A stretch of 64,000 nt of DNA from Geobacter sp. AOG2 (lineage in GTDB: Bacteria > Desulfobacterota > Desulfuromonadia > Geobacterales > Pseudopelobacteraceae), in the NCBI RefSeq assembly GCF_019972295.1, contig NZ_BLJA01000001.1:1-64000 (forward strand). Reading direction: 5' to 3'. Positions 48,299 through 57,690 of this stretch are shown here, in pieces (position 1 is the stretch's first letter; the number at the start of each line of letters is the position of its first letter). Made by a program: the position numbers and the translations under genes. The notes under the pieces are model-generated. The model made no database searches, was not told the origin of the DNA, and worked only from the letters and a program-made list of their open reading frames with translations.

Positions 48299-48448
48299 AT
48301 GAAAAGAACCTTTCAACCCAGCAACATCTCGCGCAAGCGCACCCACGGCTTTCTGGTCCGCATGGCCACCAAGAACGGACGTCTCGTCATCAAGCGCAGA
48401 AGGGCCAAAGGCCGTAAAAGACTGTCCGTCGGCATTGCAACCAAGTAG
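48299..48448 (+). CDS. rpmH: 50S ribosomal protein L34
   Basis: 49 residues, too short for most automatic open-frame cut-offs: [18 protein letters not shown], then '[20 protein letters not shown]' and 'RLSVGIATK'. It matches L34 almost completely. GAGG lies 7-10 bases before the ATG. First gene rightward from the origin; rnpA follows immediately. Confidence 0.95.
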   Translation: MKRTFQPSNISRKRTHGFLVRMATKNGRLVIKRRRAKGRKRLSVGIATK

Positions 48449-48455
48449 CCGATTT

Positions 48456-48836
48456 GTGGGAGAGCGGGGCGCCGATGCGTTTCCCAAGTCGGTACGGCTG
48501 CGGAAACGTTTCGAATTCCTCAGGCTTCTGAACTCTCCCCACAAGTTTGCCACCAGGGGTTTCCTTGTCGTATGGCTGGAGAACGGTGGAACCCAGGCAC
48601 GCCTGGGGGCCACGGTCAGTAAAAAGGTCGGTTGCGCCGTGATTCGCAACAGGGTCAAACGCTATATCAGAGAGTCGTTCAGGCAGATGCGGTTTCCGTT
48701 ACCGGGGGTCGACATCAACGTAGTGGCACGGCGCGACGCCGCGGCACTGGATTTCAGCGCCGTTCAGCGCGAACTTGAAAAGGCCTTCAGGCATATCGGC
48801 ACATCCCCATGCTCAAGCGCATTGCGCTCATCGTAA
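48456..48836 (+). CDS. rnpA: Ribonuclease P protein component
   Basis: About 126 residues; the basic protein that supports RNase P RNA in 5' trimming of tRNAs. 'FPKSVRLRKRFEFLRLLNSP' at the N-terminus and the RNR signature 'SKKVGCAVIRNRVKRYIRES' define the family. The start is uncertain: GTG 48456 is chosen, an in-frame TTG at 48435 would overlap rpmH, and neither has a clear ribosome site. The 3' end overlaps yidD by 28 bases, which suggests translational coupling. Confidence 0.9.
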   Translation: MGERGADAFPKSVRLRKRFEFLRLLNSPHKFATRGFLVVWLENGGTQARLGATVSKKVGCAVIRNRVKRYIRESFRQMRFPLPGVDINVVARRDAAALDFSAVQRELEKAFRHIGTSPCSSALRSS

Positions 48837-49021
48837 TCAGGTTGTACCAGAAGCTGCTGTCGCCACTTCTTCCGCAGACCTGCCGGTTTTATCCCTCCTG
48901 TTCCGAGTATTCCCGCGAATCAATTGTACGGCATGGAGTTGCCAGGGGAGTTTGGCTTACCCTTATCAGGCTCTGCAAATGCCATCCCTTTCATCCGGGT
49001 GGATTTGATCCGGTACCTTAA
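48809..49021 (+). CDS. yidD: Membrane protein insertion efficiency factor YidD
   Basis: 70 residues with the family core 'LIRLYQKLLSPLLPQTCRFYP'-like pattern, including 'CRFYPSCSEYS' (Cys residues) and 'CHPFHPGGFDPVP' at the end. A small membrane-associated protein that aids YidC function. It overlaps the rnpA 3' end and precedes yidC by 24 bases, the standard gene order. Confidence 0.93.
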   Translation: MLKRIALIVIRLYQKLLSPLLPQTCRFYPSCSEYSRESIVRHGVARGVWLTLIRLCKCHPFHPGGFDPVP

Positions 49022-49045
49022 CTAAAGAGCACAACTGGAGCTTTT

Positions 49046-50650
49046 ATGGAAAAGCGCGCATTTCTGGCAGTCATTCTCTCGATAGCGGTTTTCTACGCAT
49101 TTTCCATGGTCTTTGGACCGGGAAAGAAACCGCTTCCGCAAAAAACCGCTCAGGAAGCGGTCTCTGCCTCCGCGGCGACAACCCCCGCCCCTGAGCCGGC
49201 GGTGCCGCCGGCCGCCGCCGCCAATGGTGCCGCCGTTCAGACGAGCCAGGCCGGCGCGCGGGACGTTACCGTGGATACGGACCTCTACACCGCGGTGTTT
49301 TCTTCCCGCGGCGGGAGCCTCAAAACCCTGACCCTGAAAAAATACCGGGAGGAGAATACCCCCACGGCCAGCCAGGTCGTACTCGGCATCCACTCCGATC
49401 CCTCCCTTCTCAACTTCTCGACCAGGGCTACCGGGATCAACCTCCCGGACGGCACCGTCTTCCAGCCGGACGCCGACAAGATTACGCTGTCCTCCGGCGA
49501 GAGCCGGCAATTGACGTTCAACTACGTATCGGGCCAGGGCTTTACGGTGCGCAAGGTCTACACCTTCGCCGAAGGCTCCTACGGCATCAAGCTGGATACC
49601 CAGGTATTCAACAATTCCGCTGCTCCTTTGGTGGGAGCCATCCAGCAGGTCATGACCTATACCGCCGAACACAAGGTCAAGAACAGCCGTCTCGACGTGT
49701 CCGGGTCCTACATCTACACCGACAACAGCCTCAAGTCCGACAAGACCAAGGATGTGGCCTCCGCATCGAAAAAATACGACCGGAACATCCTCTGGTCCGG
49801 CTTTGCCGACAAATACTTCCTGAGCGCCATTCTGGCCGAGAAGGGGAGCATCTCCTCCGTCGAGGTGAAAAAGAACGCCGCCGGGTTCCTGGAAGCGATC
49901 GTCACCGCCCCCCAGTTCACCATCAATCCGGGGCATGCGGCCACGGTGTCGCAGCGCCTGTTCGTCGGCCCCAAGGACCTCGACATCCTCAAGGCCCAGG
50001 GCGATTCGCTGGAACAGTCCCTTGACCTGGGCTGGTTTACGGTCATAGCCAAGCCGTTGCTCTATACCCTCAAATTCTTCCATCGCTATGTGGGCAACTA
50101 CGGTATCGCCATCATCATCATCACCGTTATCCTCAAGGCGATCTTCTTCCCGCTGACCCACAAGAGCTACAAGTCCATGAAGGGGATGCAGAAGATCCAG
50201 CCGGAGATGAACAAGATCCGCGAGAAGTACAAAAACGACCGCGACGGCATGAACAAGGCGGTCATGGAACTGTACCGCGAGCACAAGGTCAACCCGCTGG
50301 GGGGCTGCCTGCCCATGGTCGTACAGATCCCGGTGTTCTTCGCCCTCTACAGGGCGCTCATGTCTTCCATCGAACTGCGCCACGCGCCGTTCTTCTTCTG
50401 GATCACCGACCTGTCCGACAAGGACCCCTACTACATCACCCCGGTCATCATGGGGATCACCATGTTCGTGCAGCAGAAGATGACCCCCTCCCAGATGGAC
50501 CCGATGCAGCAGAAGATGATGCTGGCCCTGCCGGTGGTGTTCACCTTCATGTTCCTGAGCTTCCCTTCCGGCCTGGTCCTGTACTGGCTGGTGAACAATA
50601 TCCTGACCATCGGCCAGCAGATGTACATCAACAAGCTGGTCAAGGATTGA
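49046..50650 (+). CDS. yidC: Membrane protein insertase YidC
   Basis: 534-residue inner-membrane insertase of the Gram-negative type: N-terminal helix (about 5-22), Pro/Ala-rich linker, a large periplasmic beta-domain (about 70-320) and the conserved five-helix core with '[20 protein letters not shown]', '[20 protein letters not shown]', '[20 protein letters not shown]' and '[20 protein letters not shown]'. A terminator follows. The jag gene, which often follows yidC, is missing here. Confidence 0.96.
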   Translation: MEKRAFLAVILSIAVFYAFSMVFGPGKKPLPQKTAQEAVSASAATTPAPEPAVPPAAAANGAAVQTSQAGARDVTVDTDLYTAVFSSRGGSLKTLTLKKYREENTPTASQVVLGIHSDPSLLNFSTRATGINLPDGTVFQPDADKITLSSGESRQLTFNYVSGQGFTVRKVYTFAEGSYGIKLDTQVFNNSAAPLVGAIQQVMTYTAEHKVKNSRLDVSGSYIYTDNSLKSDKTKDVASASKKYDRNILWSGFADKYFLSAILAEKGSISSVEVKKNAAGFLEAIVTAPQFTINPGHAATVSQRLFVGPKDLDILKAQGDSLEQSLDLGWFTVIAKPLLYTLKFFHRYVGNYGIAIIIITVILKAIFFPLTHKSYKSMKGMQKIQPEMNKIREKYKNDRDGMNKAVMELYREHKVNPLGGCLPMVVQIPVFFALYRALMSSIELRHAPFFFWITDLSDKDPYYITPVIMGITMFVQQKMTPSQMDPMQQKMMLALPVVFTFMFLSFPSGLVLYWLVNNILTIGQQMYINKLVKD

Positions 50651-50677
50651 CGAACGCCGGCCGTTGCGGCACAATCA

Positions 50678-50709
50678 AAGCGCCCCTGCACAGGCAAGGG
50701 GCGCTTTTT
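50678..50709 (+). terminator. Intrinsic terminator after yidC
   Basis: Perfect AAGCGCCCCT / AGGGGCGCTT stem with a 9-base loop and a T5 tail, 27 bases past the yidC stop. Confidence 0.88.
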
Positions 50710-50730
50710 GCTTTAGAGGTTAAAAAGCTC

Positions 50731-50851
50731 AGGTTGTTCAAAAATAGTCAGATCGTCGCACCCGCAGAAAGCCCTGAGGAGGCGTAGCAGCGCTACGCCG
50801 CACGAAAGGGCTTTCGAGGATGGCGGCGAGATGGCTGTTTTTCAACAACCT
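50731..50851 (+). repeat. Interspersed inverted-repeat element, copy R4 (short form)
   Basis: 121 bp, nearly identical in layout to R1: AGGTTGTTCAAAAATAGTC ... GGCTGTTTTTCAACAACCT with the GCGTAGCAGCGCTACGC core. Its right end lies 17 bases before the start codon of the EndoQ-UvrD gene. Confidence 0.88.
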
Positions 50852-50868
50852 CTTAGGGACACAGTCTA

Positions 50869-53800
50869 ATGGACTACATCGCCGACCTTCATATCCATTC
50901 CCCCTACTCACGGGCCACCAGCCCGGAGAGTAATCCGGCCGGCCTGGCCGGCTGGGCGCGGGTCAAGGGGATCCAGGTGGTCGGCACCGGCGACTTCACT
51001 CACCCCGGCTGGTTCCGCCGCCTCAAGGACGAGTTGGAGCCGGCCGAACCGGGGTTGTTCCGGCTGAAGAATGAGGCCGCCATCCCCTCGCCGCTGCCGG
51101 GGGCAACGCCCCTTGCCGGGCCGGTGCGGTTTCTCCTCTCGGCCGAGATCAGCAGTATCTACAAACGCCACGGCGTGGTGCGCAAGGTCCACAACCTGCT
51201 CTACGTGCCGGACTTTGCCTCTGCCGAGCGGCTGAACGCCAAACTGGCCGGCATCGGCAACATCGAGTCCGACGGCCGCCCCATCCTGGGGCTGGACAGC
51301 CGAAACCTGCTGGAGATCCTGCTGGAAGAGGCTCCCGAAGGGTTCCTGGTTCCGGCCCATATCTGGACCCCCTGGTTCTCCCTGTTCGGTTCGAAATCGG
51401 GCTTCGACGCCATCGAGGAGTGTTTCGACGACCTGACGCCCCACGTCTTTGCCCTGGAGACCGGACTTTCCTCCGACCCGGACATGAACCGGCTCATCTC
51501 CGGCCTGGACCGTTTCGCCCTGATCTCCAACTCGGACTGCCACTCCCCCTCCAAGTTGGGGCGCGAGGCCAACCTCCTGGCCACCGACCTGGATTTTTTC
51601 GCCCTGCGGGACGCCATCAAGGGGAATCGGCGGGATACCTTCCGGGGCACGGTGGAATTCTTCCCCGAAGAGGGTAAGTACCATGCCGACGGCCACCGGG
51701 CCTGCCATGTCTGCCTCGATCCCGTGGAGAGCCGCAGGCTGGGGCTGCGCTGCCCCGTCTGCGGCAGACCCCTGACCATCGGTGTCTATCACCGGGTGAT
51801 GGAACTGGCCGACCGGGAGAAGCCGCTCTACCGCGAGGACGCGCCCAGCGTGTTCAGCCTCATCCCCTTGCCCGAGGTGCTGGGAGAGATCGTCGGGGCG
51901 GGACCGGCCTCCAAGGGGGTCATGGAACAGTACGCCCGCACCATCGGGCGGTTCGGTTCGGAATTCAACCTGTTGCTGCACGCCCCTCTGGAGGAGATCC
52001 GCGAGGCTTCGCCGATCCTGGGAGAGGCCGTGGAACGCATGCGCGCCGGCCGGGTCATCCGCAAACCCGGTTTCGACGGCGAGTACGGCGTGATCAGGGT
52101 CTTCGAGGAAGGCGAGGCGGAACGCCTGGCCGGTCAGGGAAGCCTGTTCGGCGATGGGCCGGCGCCGCGACGCCGGAGAAAGAAGACGGAGGCCGTGGCG
52201 CTGCCTGCCCTGGAGACGGACGCGACGCCTGTCCCTGTCCCCCCGGCGGAATCGTCCGGTCCCAACCCGGAGCAGGCGGCGGCCATCGCCTCCACGAGCC
52301 GTCATACCCTGGTTGCCGCCGGGCCGGGGACCGGTAAAACCACGGCCCTGATAGGACGGGTGGCGACCCTGCTGGCGGCGGGGAACGACCCGGCCCGCAT
52401 GGCGGCCATCACCTTTACCGCCAAGGCGGCCGAGGAGGTGCGCGAGCGCCTGCTGAGGGATGTCGGGCCGGCCGGCATGGGGGTGTTCGTGGGCACCTTC
52501 CACCGGTTTTGTCTCGATTGGCTCCGTCGCGAAACACCCGGTCTGGCGGTGGTCGGCCCGGAGGACCGGGAGCGTCTGTTCAAGCGCCTCTTCCCGGAAC
52601 TGGGCGTGACGGAGCGGAAGCGCCTGGGTGACGAGGTGGCCGATCATTTCATCCAACCGGACGATGAGGTTTCCGAGCCGGTTCAACGCTATCTCGACGA
52701 ACTGGACCGCCTCGTCGCCCTCGATCTGGATGCCGTCATTCCGGCCTTTGTCCAGCGGCTGGGCCGGGAGCCCGGCCTGCGCAGCCGTTTCTGCGACAGC
52801 GTCGGGCACCTCTTCGTTGATGAGTTCCAGGACCTGAACGAAAGTCAATTCGAGCTGGTGGCCATCCTGGCCGACCGGGCCCGGATCTTTGCCATCGGCG
52901 ATCCCGACCAGGCCATCTACGGCTTCCGGGGAAGCGACCTGGAGTTCTTCTTCCGCTTCGGCGGGATGCCGGGTGTCGAGCGGTTATCCCTCACCGGCAA
53001 CTACCGCTGCCCCGCTTCGGTCGTTGCAGCGGCGACGGCGGTCATCGCCCACAACGACAGGCGCAGCGGACTGCCGCTGGCCGCCGTTTCCGGGCGGCGG
53101 GGCGGCATTGAGCTGCATACCGCGCCGACCGGGGCGGCCGAGGCCGAATTCATCGTGCGCCGTATCGAGGAGTTGATGGGGGGCATCGAACACTTTTCCC
53201 TCCATTCCGGTCGGGGCGGGGACGGCGAAACAGGACGGGGATTGGGGTTCGGCGACCTGGCTGTGCTCTTCCGGCTCGGCAGGCAGGCCGAGGAGGTTGC
53301 CGCCGCCCTGGAACGGCGCGGCATACCGTACCAGCAGGTCGGGGTCACGCCCTTTTACCTTGCCCCGGAGATACGGGCGGCCTATTATTGGGTGCAGGCG
53401 GCCGCCGGGTCGGAGACCATAGCCGATTGGCTTCAGCTTGCAAGCGCCCTTCCGGGGATCGGGGCGGCCGGTATCGGGCGGATGGAGGCGGCACTCCCCC
53501 TGACGGGCGATTTCTTCGCCTCCCTTTCCGGCCGGGAGTTGCCCCAGGGGTTGCGCGGCGCTCTCCTTGACCTGGAGCGGTCCCTGGGCCGGTTTCGTGC
53601 CGCCGCCTGCAGCGGCCTGGCCGCGGCGCTGCTCGACGTGCTGCCGTACCTGTCCGTGGACCCGGCTCAGACCGTCACGGGGAGATTCCTGGATCTGGCC
53701 GGCAGCTTCGGCGGCGACCTGAAGGGGTTCGGCAGCCACCTGCGTCGCTATGCCGAGGCCACGGTCTACGACGAACGGGCCGAGGCCGTCGCCCTCATGA

Positions 53801-54114
53801 CCCTGCATGCCGCCAAGGGACTGGAGTTCCCGGTTGTATTCCTGGCGGGCGCGGAGGAAGGCCTGCTTCCCTGTTCTCTCTGGCGGGATGTGGATGTCGA
53901 GGAGGAGCGCCGGCTGTTCTACGTCGGCCTTACCCGCGCCAGGGAGCGGGTGATTGTGACCTCCGCCGTCAACAGGCCGTGGGTTGGGGCATCCCCCCGT
54001 CAACGCTCCCGGTTTGTCGCCGAGATCCCGCGACCGTTGCTGACGGATGCGCCCGCAGGTCCGGCCAGGAAAACGAAGGGTGCGCAGGACCCGGGACAGA
54101 TGGACCTGTTTTGA
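50869..54114 (+). CDS. EndoQ-like PHP endonuclease fused to a UvrD/Rep-type helicase
   Basis: 1081 residues. N-terminal PHP-type phosphoesterase (about 1-420): 'DLHIHSPYSRAT' (metal His), 'HIWTPWFSLFGSKSGF', 'ISNSDCHSPSKLG', and a zinc finger with CHVC near 278 and CPVC near 295. This matches endonuclease Q, which nicks DNA 5' to deaminated bases. A linker with QGSLF (423-427) leads to a superfamily-1 helicase: Walker A 'AAGPGTGKTTALI' (about 483), 'FVDEFQDLNESQ' (about 650), 'GDPDQAIYGFRGSD', 'LTLHAAKGLEFPVVF'-like motif V and 'VGLTRARERV' (VI). The protein ends in QMDLF, a sliding-clamp-binding-type pentapeptide. A repair role for deaminated DNA is inferred. The ATG has only a weak AGGGAC ribosome site, just beyond repeat R4. 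Confidence 0.85.
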   Translation: MDYIADLHIHSPYSRATSPESNPAGLAGWARVKGIQVVGTGDFTHPGWFRRLKDELEPAEPGLFRLKNEAAIPSPLPGATPLAGPVRFLLSAEISSIYKRHGVVRKVHNLLYVPDFASAERLNAKLAGIGNIESDGRPILGLDSRNLLEILLEEAPEGFLVPAHIWTPWFSLFGSKSGFDAIEECFDDLTPHVFALETGLSSDPDMNRLISGLDRFALISNSDCHSPSKLGREANLLATDLDFFALRDAIKGNRRDTFRGTVEFFPEEGKYHADGHRACHVCLDPVESRRLGLRCPVCGRPLTIGVYHRVMELADREKPLYREDAPSVFSLIPLPEVLGEIVGAGPASKGVMEQYARTIGRFGSEFNLLLHAPLEEIREASPILGEAVERMRAGRVIRKPGFDGEYGVIRVFEEGEAERLAGQGSLFGDGPAPRRRRKKTEAVALPALETDATPVPVPPAESSGPNPEQAAAIASTSRHTLVAAGPGTGKTTALIGRVATLLAAGNDPARMAAITFTAKAAEEVRERLLRDVGPAGMGVFVGTFHRFCLDWLRRETPGLAVVGPEDRERLFKRLFPELGVTERKRLGDEVADHFIQPDDEVSEPVQRYLDELDRLVALDLDAVIPAFVQRLGREPGLRSRFCDSVGHLFVDEFQDLNESQFELVAILADRARIFAIGDPDQAIYGFRGSDLEFFFRFGGMPGVERLSLTGNYRCPASVVAAATAVIAHNDRRSGLPLAAVSGRRGGIELHTAPTGAAEAEFIVRRIEELMGGIEHFSLHSGRGGDGETGRGLGFGDLAVLFRLGRQAEEVAAALERRGIPYQQVGVTPFYLAPEIRAAYYWVQAAAGSETIADWLQLASALPGIGAAGIGRMEAALPLTGDFFASLSGRELPQGLRGALLDLERSLGRFRAAACSGLAAALLDVLPYLSVDPAQTVTGRFLDLAGSFGGDLKGFGSHLRRYAEATVYDERAEAVALMTLHAAKGLEFPVVFLAGAEEGLLPCSLWRDVDVEEERRLFYVGLTRARERVIVTSAVNRPWVGASPRQRSRFVAEIPRPLLTDAPAGPARKTKGAQDPGQMDLF

Positions 54115-54141
54115 CGCCCCGGACGGAACGAGGAAACAGCC

Positions 54142-55512
54142 ATGTATATTGAGGACACCATCGCAGCCATCAGCACCCCCCAGGGCGAGGGGGGTATCGG
54201 CATCGTGCGCATCAGCGGCGGCAGTGCCGAGGCAATCGGCCTGCGGCTCTTCCGTTTCCGCACGGGCGGCGCCTTTACCGATCATTTTCTGCACTACGGC
54301 ACGGTGGTGGCGCCGGATGACGGCAGCGTGCTGGACGAGGCCATGGCGGTCCTGATGCGGGCGCCCCGTTCCTATACCCGCGAGGACGTGCTGGAACTGC
54401 ACTGCCATGGCGGCATGCTGGTGGTGGAGCGCGTTCTGGCCAAGGTCCTGGACTGCGGTGCGCGTCTGGCCGAACCGGGCGAATTCACCCGCCGGGCCTT
54501 CATCAACGGCAGGATCGACCTGGTGCAGGCCGAGGCGGTCATGGATGTGATCGCCGCCAAGACCGATGCGTCCCTGGCCCTTGCCCAGCGGCAGCGTACC
54601 GGCGCGCTCTCCGCCAGGATCGAAGCCATCCGCCAGGGGTTGACGAGGAGCCTTGCCTTTATCGAGGCCTCCATAGATTTCCCCGAAGACGACATCGGGG
54701 AGACCGACACGCTGGCCCTGCGGTCGGGCGTTGCCGATGCCCTGGAGGAACTCGGCAGGTTGCTGGCCGGTTTCGACGAAGGGCGCATCCTGAGGGACGG
54801 GATTTCCGTATTGATCGTCGGCAAGCCCAATGCCGGGAAATCCAGTCTGCTCAACCGCCTGCTCAAGGAAAACCGCGCCATTGTCACCCATATACCCGGC
54901 ACGACCCGCGACATCATCGAGGAAACCGTCAACATGGGGGGGCTGGCGGTCCGCCTGCTGGACACGGCCGGTATCCGCCACACGGATGACGTTGTGGAGC
55001 GCGAAGGGATCAGCCGCGCCCTGGACAAGATCCCCCAGGCCGATCTGGTGCTGTTCGTGCTCGATTCGTCACGGCCGTTCACGGATGAGGATCGACTGAT
55101 CCTGGACGCCGTGACGGGGAAAACGGCCATAGCGGTGTTGAACAAGAGCGACCTTCCGCCGGTTCTGGAACTGCCCCCCGAGTTGGCGGCGCTGCCCCGC
55201 GTCGCCCTGTCCGCCGGCACCGGTGCCGGCATCGACGGACTTCGGGAGGTGATCCGCACCACCTTTCTGCACGGGGCGGCCCTGGACAGTCGCGAATTCG
55301 TGGCCATCTCCCGTGCCCGTCATCGCGACGCCCTGGCCTCGGCCCATTCGATCCTCCGGCTGTTTCTTGCGGGCCTGGGCGAGGGTCGGGAGTTGGAAAC
55401 CCTGGCCATCGACCTGCGCGACGCCCTGGCTGCCGTGGGTCAGGTCACCGGGGAAACCACCACGGACGATGTCCTGGACGTGGTCTTCTCGTCATTCTGT
55501 ATCGGAAAATGA
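54142..55512 (+). CDS. mnmE: tRNA modification GTPase MnmE
   Basis: 456 residues; with MnmG it adds the carboxymethylaminomethyl group to wobble U34 of certain tRNAs. N-terminal tetrahydrofolate-binding domain ('[20 protein letters not shown]'), helical domain, inserted GTPase with G1 '[16 protein letters not shown]' (about 226), G2/G3 'IPGTTRD' and 'LLDTAGIR', G4 'NKSD', and the C-terminal 'CIGK' with catalytic Cys. Length equals E. coli MnmE to within two residues. It starts 27 bases after the EndoQ-UvrD gene. Confidence 0.96.
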   Translation: MYIEDTIAAISTPQGEGGIGIVRISGGSAEAIGLRLFRFRTGGAFTDHFLHYGTVVAPDDGSVLDEAMAVLMRAPRSYTREDVLELHCHGGMLVVERVLAKVLDCGARLAEPGEFTRRAFINGRIDLVQAEAVMDVIAAKTDASLALAQRQRTGALSARIEAIRQGLTRSLAFIEASIDFPEDDIGETDTLALRSGVADALEELGRLLAGFDEGRILRDGISVLIVGKPNAGKSSLLNRLLKENRAIVTHIPGTTRDIIEETVNMGGLAVRLLDTAGIRHTDDVVEREGISRALDKIPQADLVLFVLDSSRPFTDEDRLILDAVTGKTAIAVLNKSDLPPVLELPPELAALPRVALSAGTGAGIDGLREVIRTTFLHGAALDSREFVAISRARHRDALASAHSILRLFLAGLGEGRELETLAIDLRDALAAVGQVTGETTTDDVLDVVFSSFCIGK

Positions 55513-55518
55513 TGCCCA

Positions 55519-55534
55519 TGTTTCACGTGAAACA
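55519..55534. promoter_or_regulatory. parS site 1 (ParB/Spo0J-binding palindrome)
   Basis: TGTTTCACGTGAAACA, a perfect match to the conserved chromosomal parS 16-mer, six bases after the mnmE stop codon. Confidence 0.85.
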
Positions 55535-55549
55535 TGCCTCCGCCCCGTC

Positions 55550-55648
55550 TTCACGGCATCTTTGCCCCGGCCTCACTTGCAAAATCCTCGACGTAGCGCT
55601 GCTACGCCTGCGGTTTTGCTCAATCGGCCAAGCCAAATCTGCCGTGAA
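55550..55648. repeat. Long imperfect hairpin between two parS sites
   Basis: Outer arms TTCACGGCA / TGCCGTGAA, then GGCC / GGCC, 'tgcaaaatcc' / 'ggttttgc', and an inner GTAGC-gct-GCTAC. The inner 'gtagcgctgctacgcc' is shared with the core of the R1/R2/R4 repeats, so this may be a related element. No coding potential. Confidence 0.6.
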
Positions 55649-55752
55649 TACGGGCGGGGCCCTCGCGAGTGGGCTGTTATGACACCAAGGTCCGCGGGCC
55701 CGGCTCTTCCGGACACGAAGTTGCCGTCGTCGCGGATTCAAGCTGATGCTCA

Positions 55753-55768
55753 TGTTTCACGTGAAACA
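55753..55768. promoter_or_regulatory. parS site 2
   Basis: A second perfect TGTTTCACGTGAAACA, directly upstream of the mnmG ribosome site (GGGAGG) and start. Confidence 0.85.
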
Positions 55769-55782
55769 TGGGGAGGATATTG

Positions 55783-57690
55783 ATGCACTGCTATGAAACC
55801 ATATACGATGTGATTGTGGTGGGGGCCGGCCATGCCGGTTGCGAGGCGGCCCTGGCCGCTGCCCGCATGGGCTGCTCCACGCTGCTCCTGACCATCAACC
55901 TCGATGCGGTTGCGCTCATGTCCTGCAATCCGGCCATCGGCGGCCTTGCCAAGGGGCACTTGGTCAAGGAGATCGACGCCCTGGGTGGCGAGATGGCCAG
56001 GAACATCGACGCCACCGGCATCCAGTTCCGCATCCTCAACACCCGCAAGGGACCCGCGGTGCGCGCCTCCCGCGCCCAGGCGGACAAACAGCTCTACCGG
56101 CTGCGCATGAAGCGGGTTTTGGAGCAGCAGGACGACCTGTACCTCAAGCAGGGGGAGGTGACGGGGCTCTACCTGGAGGGTGAGGAACTGCGGGGTGTGG
56201 ATACCCGCTCCGGCATCCGCTTTCTCGGCAAAACGGTCATTTTGACCACCGGCACCTTCATGCGGGGCCTGATCCACATCGGCCTGACCAATTATCCGGG
56301 CGGCAGGGCCGGGGATCTCCCCTCGGTGGGCCTTTCCGAGCAACTCGGCCGGCTCGGTTTCCAGGTGGGGCGGCTCAAGACCGGCACACCGGCGCGCCTC
56401 GACGGCCGGACCATCGACTTCTCCCGGTTGGAACCCCAGTACGGGGACGACCCGCCGGTGCCGTTCTCCTTCTCAACCGAATGTATCACCATGCCGCAGG
56501 TGCCGTGCCACATCGCCTATACCAACCCGCGTTCCCATGAGATCATCCGTTCCGGCCTGGACCGCTCGCCGCTCTACGCCGGGGTTATCGAGGGCATCGG
56601 TCCGCGCTACTGCCCCTCCATCGAGGATAAGGTGGTGCGTTTTCCCGACAAGGACCGGCACCAGACCTTTATCGAGCCCGAAGGATTGGAAACGGTGGAG
56701 GTCTATCCCAGCGGCATGTCCACCTCGCTGCCCATCGACATCCAGATACCGTTTTATCGCTCCATCGAGGGGCTGGAACGGGTGGAGATCATGCGCCCGG
56801 CCTATGCCATCGAATACGATTACGTGGACCCGATCCAGTTGCGCGCCTCCCTGGAGACCAAGCTGATCCGCAATCTCTATCACGCCGGCCAGATCAACGG
56901 CACCTCCGGCTACGAGGAGGCCGCCGGCCAGGGGTTGATGGCCGGTATCAACGCCGCCCTGAGGGTCAAGGGGAAAGAGCCCTTGGTGCTGGGGCGCAGT
57001 GAGGCCTACATCGGGGTGATGATCGACGACCTGGTCACCCTGGGCACCAGGGAACCGTACCGTATGTTCACCTCCCGGGCCGAGTACCGTCTGCTCCTGC
57101 GTGAGGACAACGCCGATATGCGCCTGCGCGAAAAGGGCCATAGCGTCGGCTTGGTTCGAGAGGAGGTCTTCGGGCAATTCCTGCGGAAGCGGGAGATGAT
57201 TGCCGCAGAATACGAGCGGATCTGTTCCGGCCGGTTGACCATGAATGACCGGGAGCAGGAGTTCCTTTCCCGGCATGACCTTGGGGATATCCAGAAAGGG
57301 ACCTCCCTGGAACAATTGCTCAGGCGTCCCGAGATCACCTATGGGGAGCTGGCGGAATTCGACGACGTTTCACGTGAAACGTCTCCCGAGGTGCGCGAGC
57401 AGGTGGAGATCCAGGTCAAATACCGCGGCTATATCGAACGGCAGCTTGACCAGGTGGAACGGGCGCGCAAACTGGAAGGCACCCGGTTACCCGAGGATCT
57501 GGATTATTCTTCCATCAACGGGCTCACGACCGAGGTGCGTGAAAAGCTGGCGAAGAACCGGCCCGACACCCTGGGGCAGGCCTCGCGCATTCCCGGCGTC
57601 ACGCCCGCCGCCATCTCGGTGCTGTCCATTGCCCTGAAGGCCAAGGGCGGGAAACAGGGCGGCAGGGAAGCCGGGCCGGAGGCGCTGTGA
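55783..57690 (+). CDS. mnmG: tRNA uridine-5-carboxymethylaminomethyl modification enzyme MnmG (GidA)
   Basis: 635-residue FAD enzyme partnering MnmE in wobble-uridine modification. FAD motif 'VIVVGAGHAGCEAALAAARM', 'CNPAIGGLAKGHLVKEIDAL', 'GTFMRGLIHIG', 'QVPCHIAYTN' and 'GLMAGINAALRVKGKEP'. GGGAGG and a 6-base gap define ATG 55783 (MHCYETIYDVIVVG), five codons inside the longest frame, which would begin within parS site 2. A third parS-like palindrome lies inside the gene near codon 530. It overlaps rsmG by 4 bases. Confidence 0.96.
   Translation: MHCYETIYDVIVVGAGHAGCEAALAAARMGCSTLLLTINLDAVALMSCNPAIGGLAKGHLVKEIDALGGEMARNIDATGIQFRILNTRKGPAVRASRAQADKQLYRLRMKRVLEQQDDLYLKQGEVTGLYLEGEELRGVDTRSGIRFLGKTVILTTGTFMRGLIHIGLTNYPGGRAGDLPSVGLSEQLGRLGFQVGRLKTGTPARLDGRTIDFSRLEPQYGDDPPVPFSFSTECITMPQVPCHIAYTNPRSHEIIRSGLDRSPLYAGVIEGIGPRYCPSIEDKVVRFPDKDRHQTFIEPEGLETVEVYPSGMSTSLPIDIQIPFYRSIEGLERVEIMRPAYAIEYDYVDPIQLRASLETKLIRNLYHAGQINGTSGYEEAAGQGLMAGINAALRVKGKEPLVLGRSEAYIGVMIDDLVTLGTREPYRMFTSRAEYRLLLREDNADMRLREKGHSVGLVREEVFGQFLRKREMIAAEYERICSGRLTMNDREQEFLSRHDLGDIQKGTSLEQLLRRPEITYGELAEFDDVSRETSPEVREQVEIQVKYRGYIERQLDQVERARKLEGTRLPEDLDYSSINGLTTEVREKLAKNRPDTLGQASRIPGVTPAAISVLSIALKAKGGKQGGREAGPEAL
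57366..57381. promoter_or_regulatory. parS-like site 3, inside mnmG
   Basis: CGTTTCACGTGAAACG: the 14-bp core GTTTCACGTGAAAC is identical to the other two sites, with C/G in place of T/A at the outer positions. It encodes VSRET in MnmG. Confidence 0.7.

Noticed and set aside
49022-50674. 550-residue minus-strand frame opposite yidC
   Set aside because: His/Gly/Asp-rich antisense shadow of a well-defined insertase gene.
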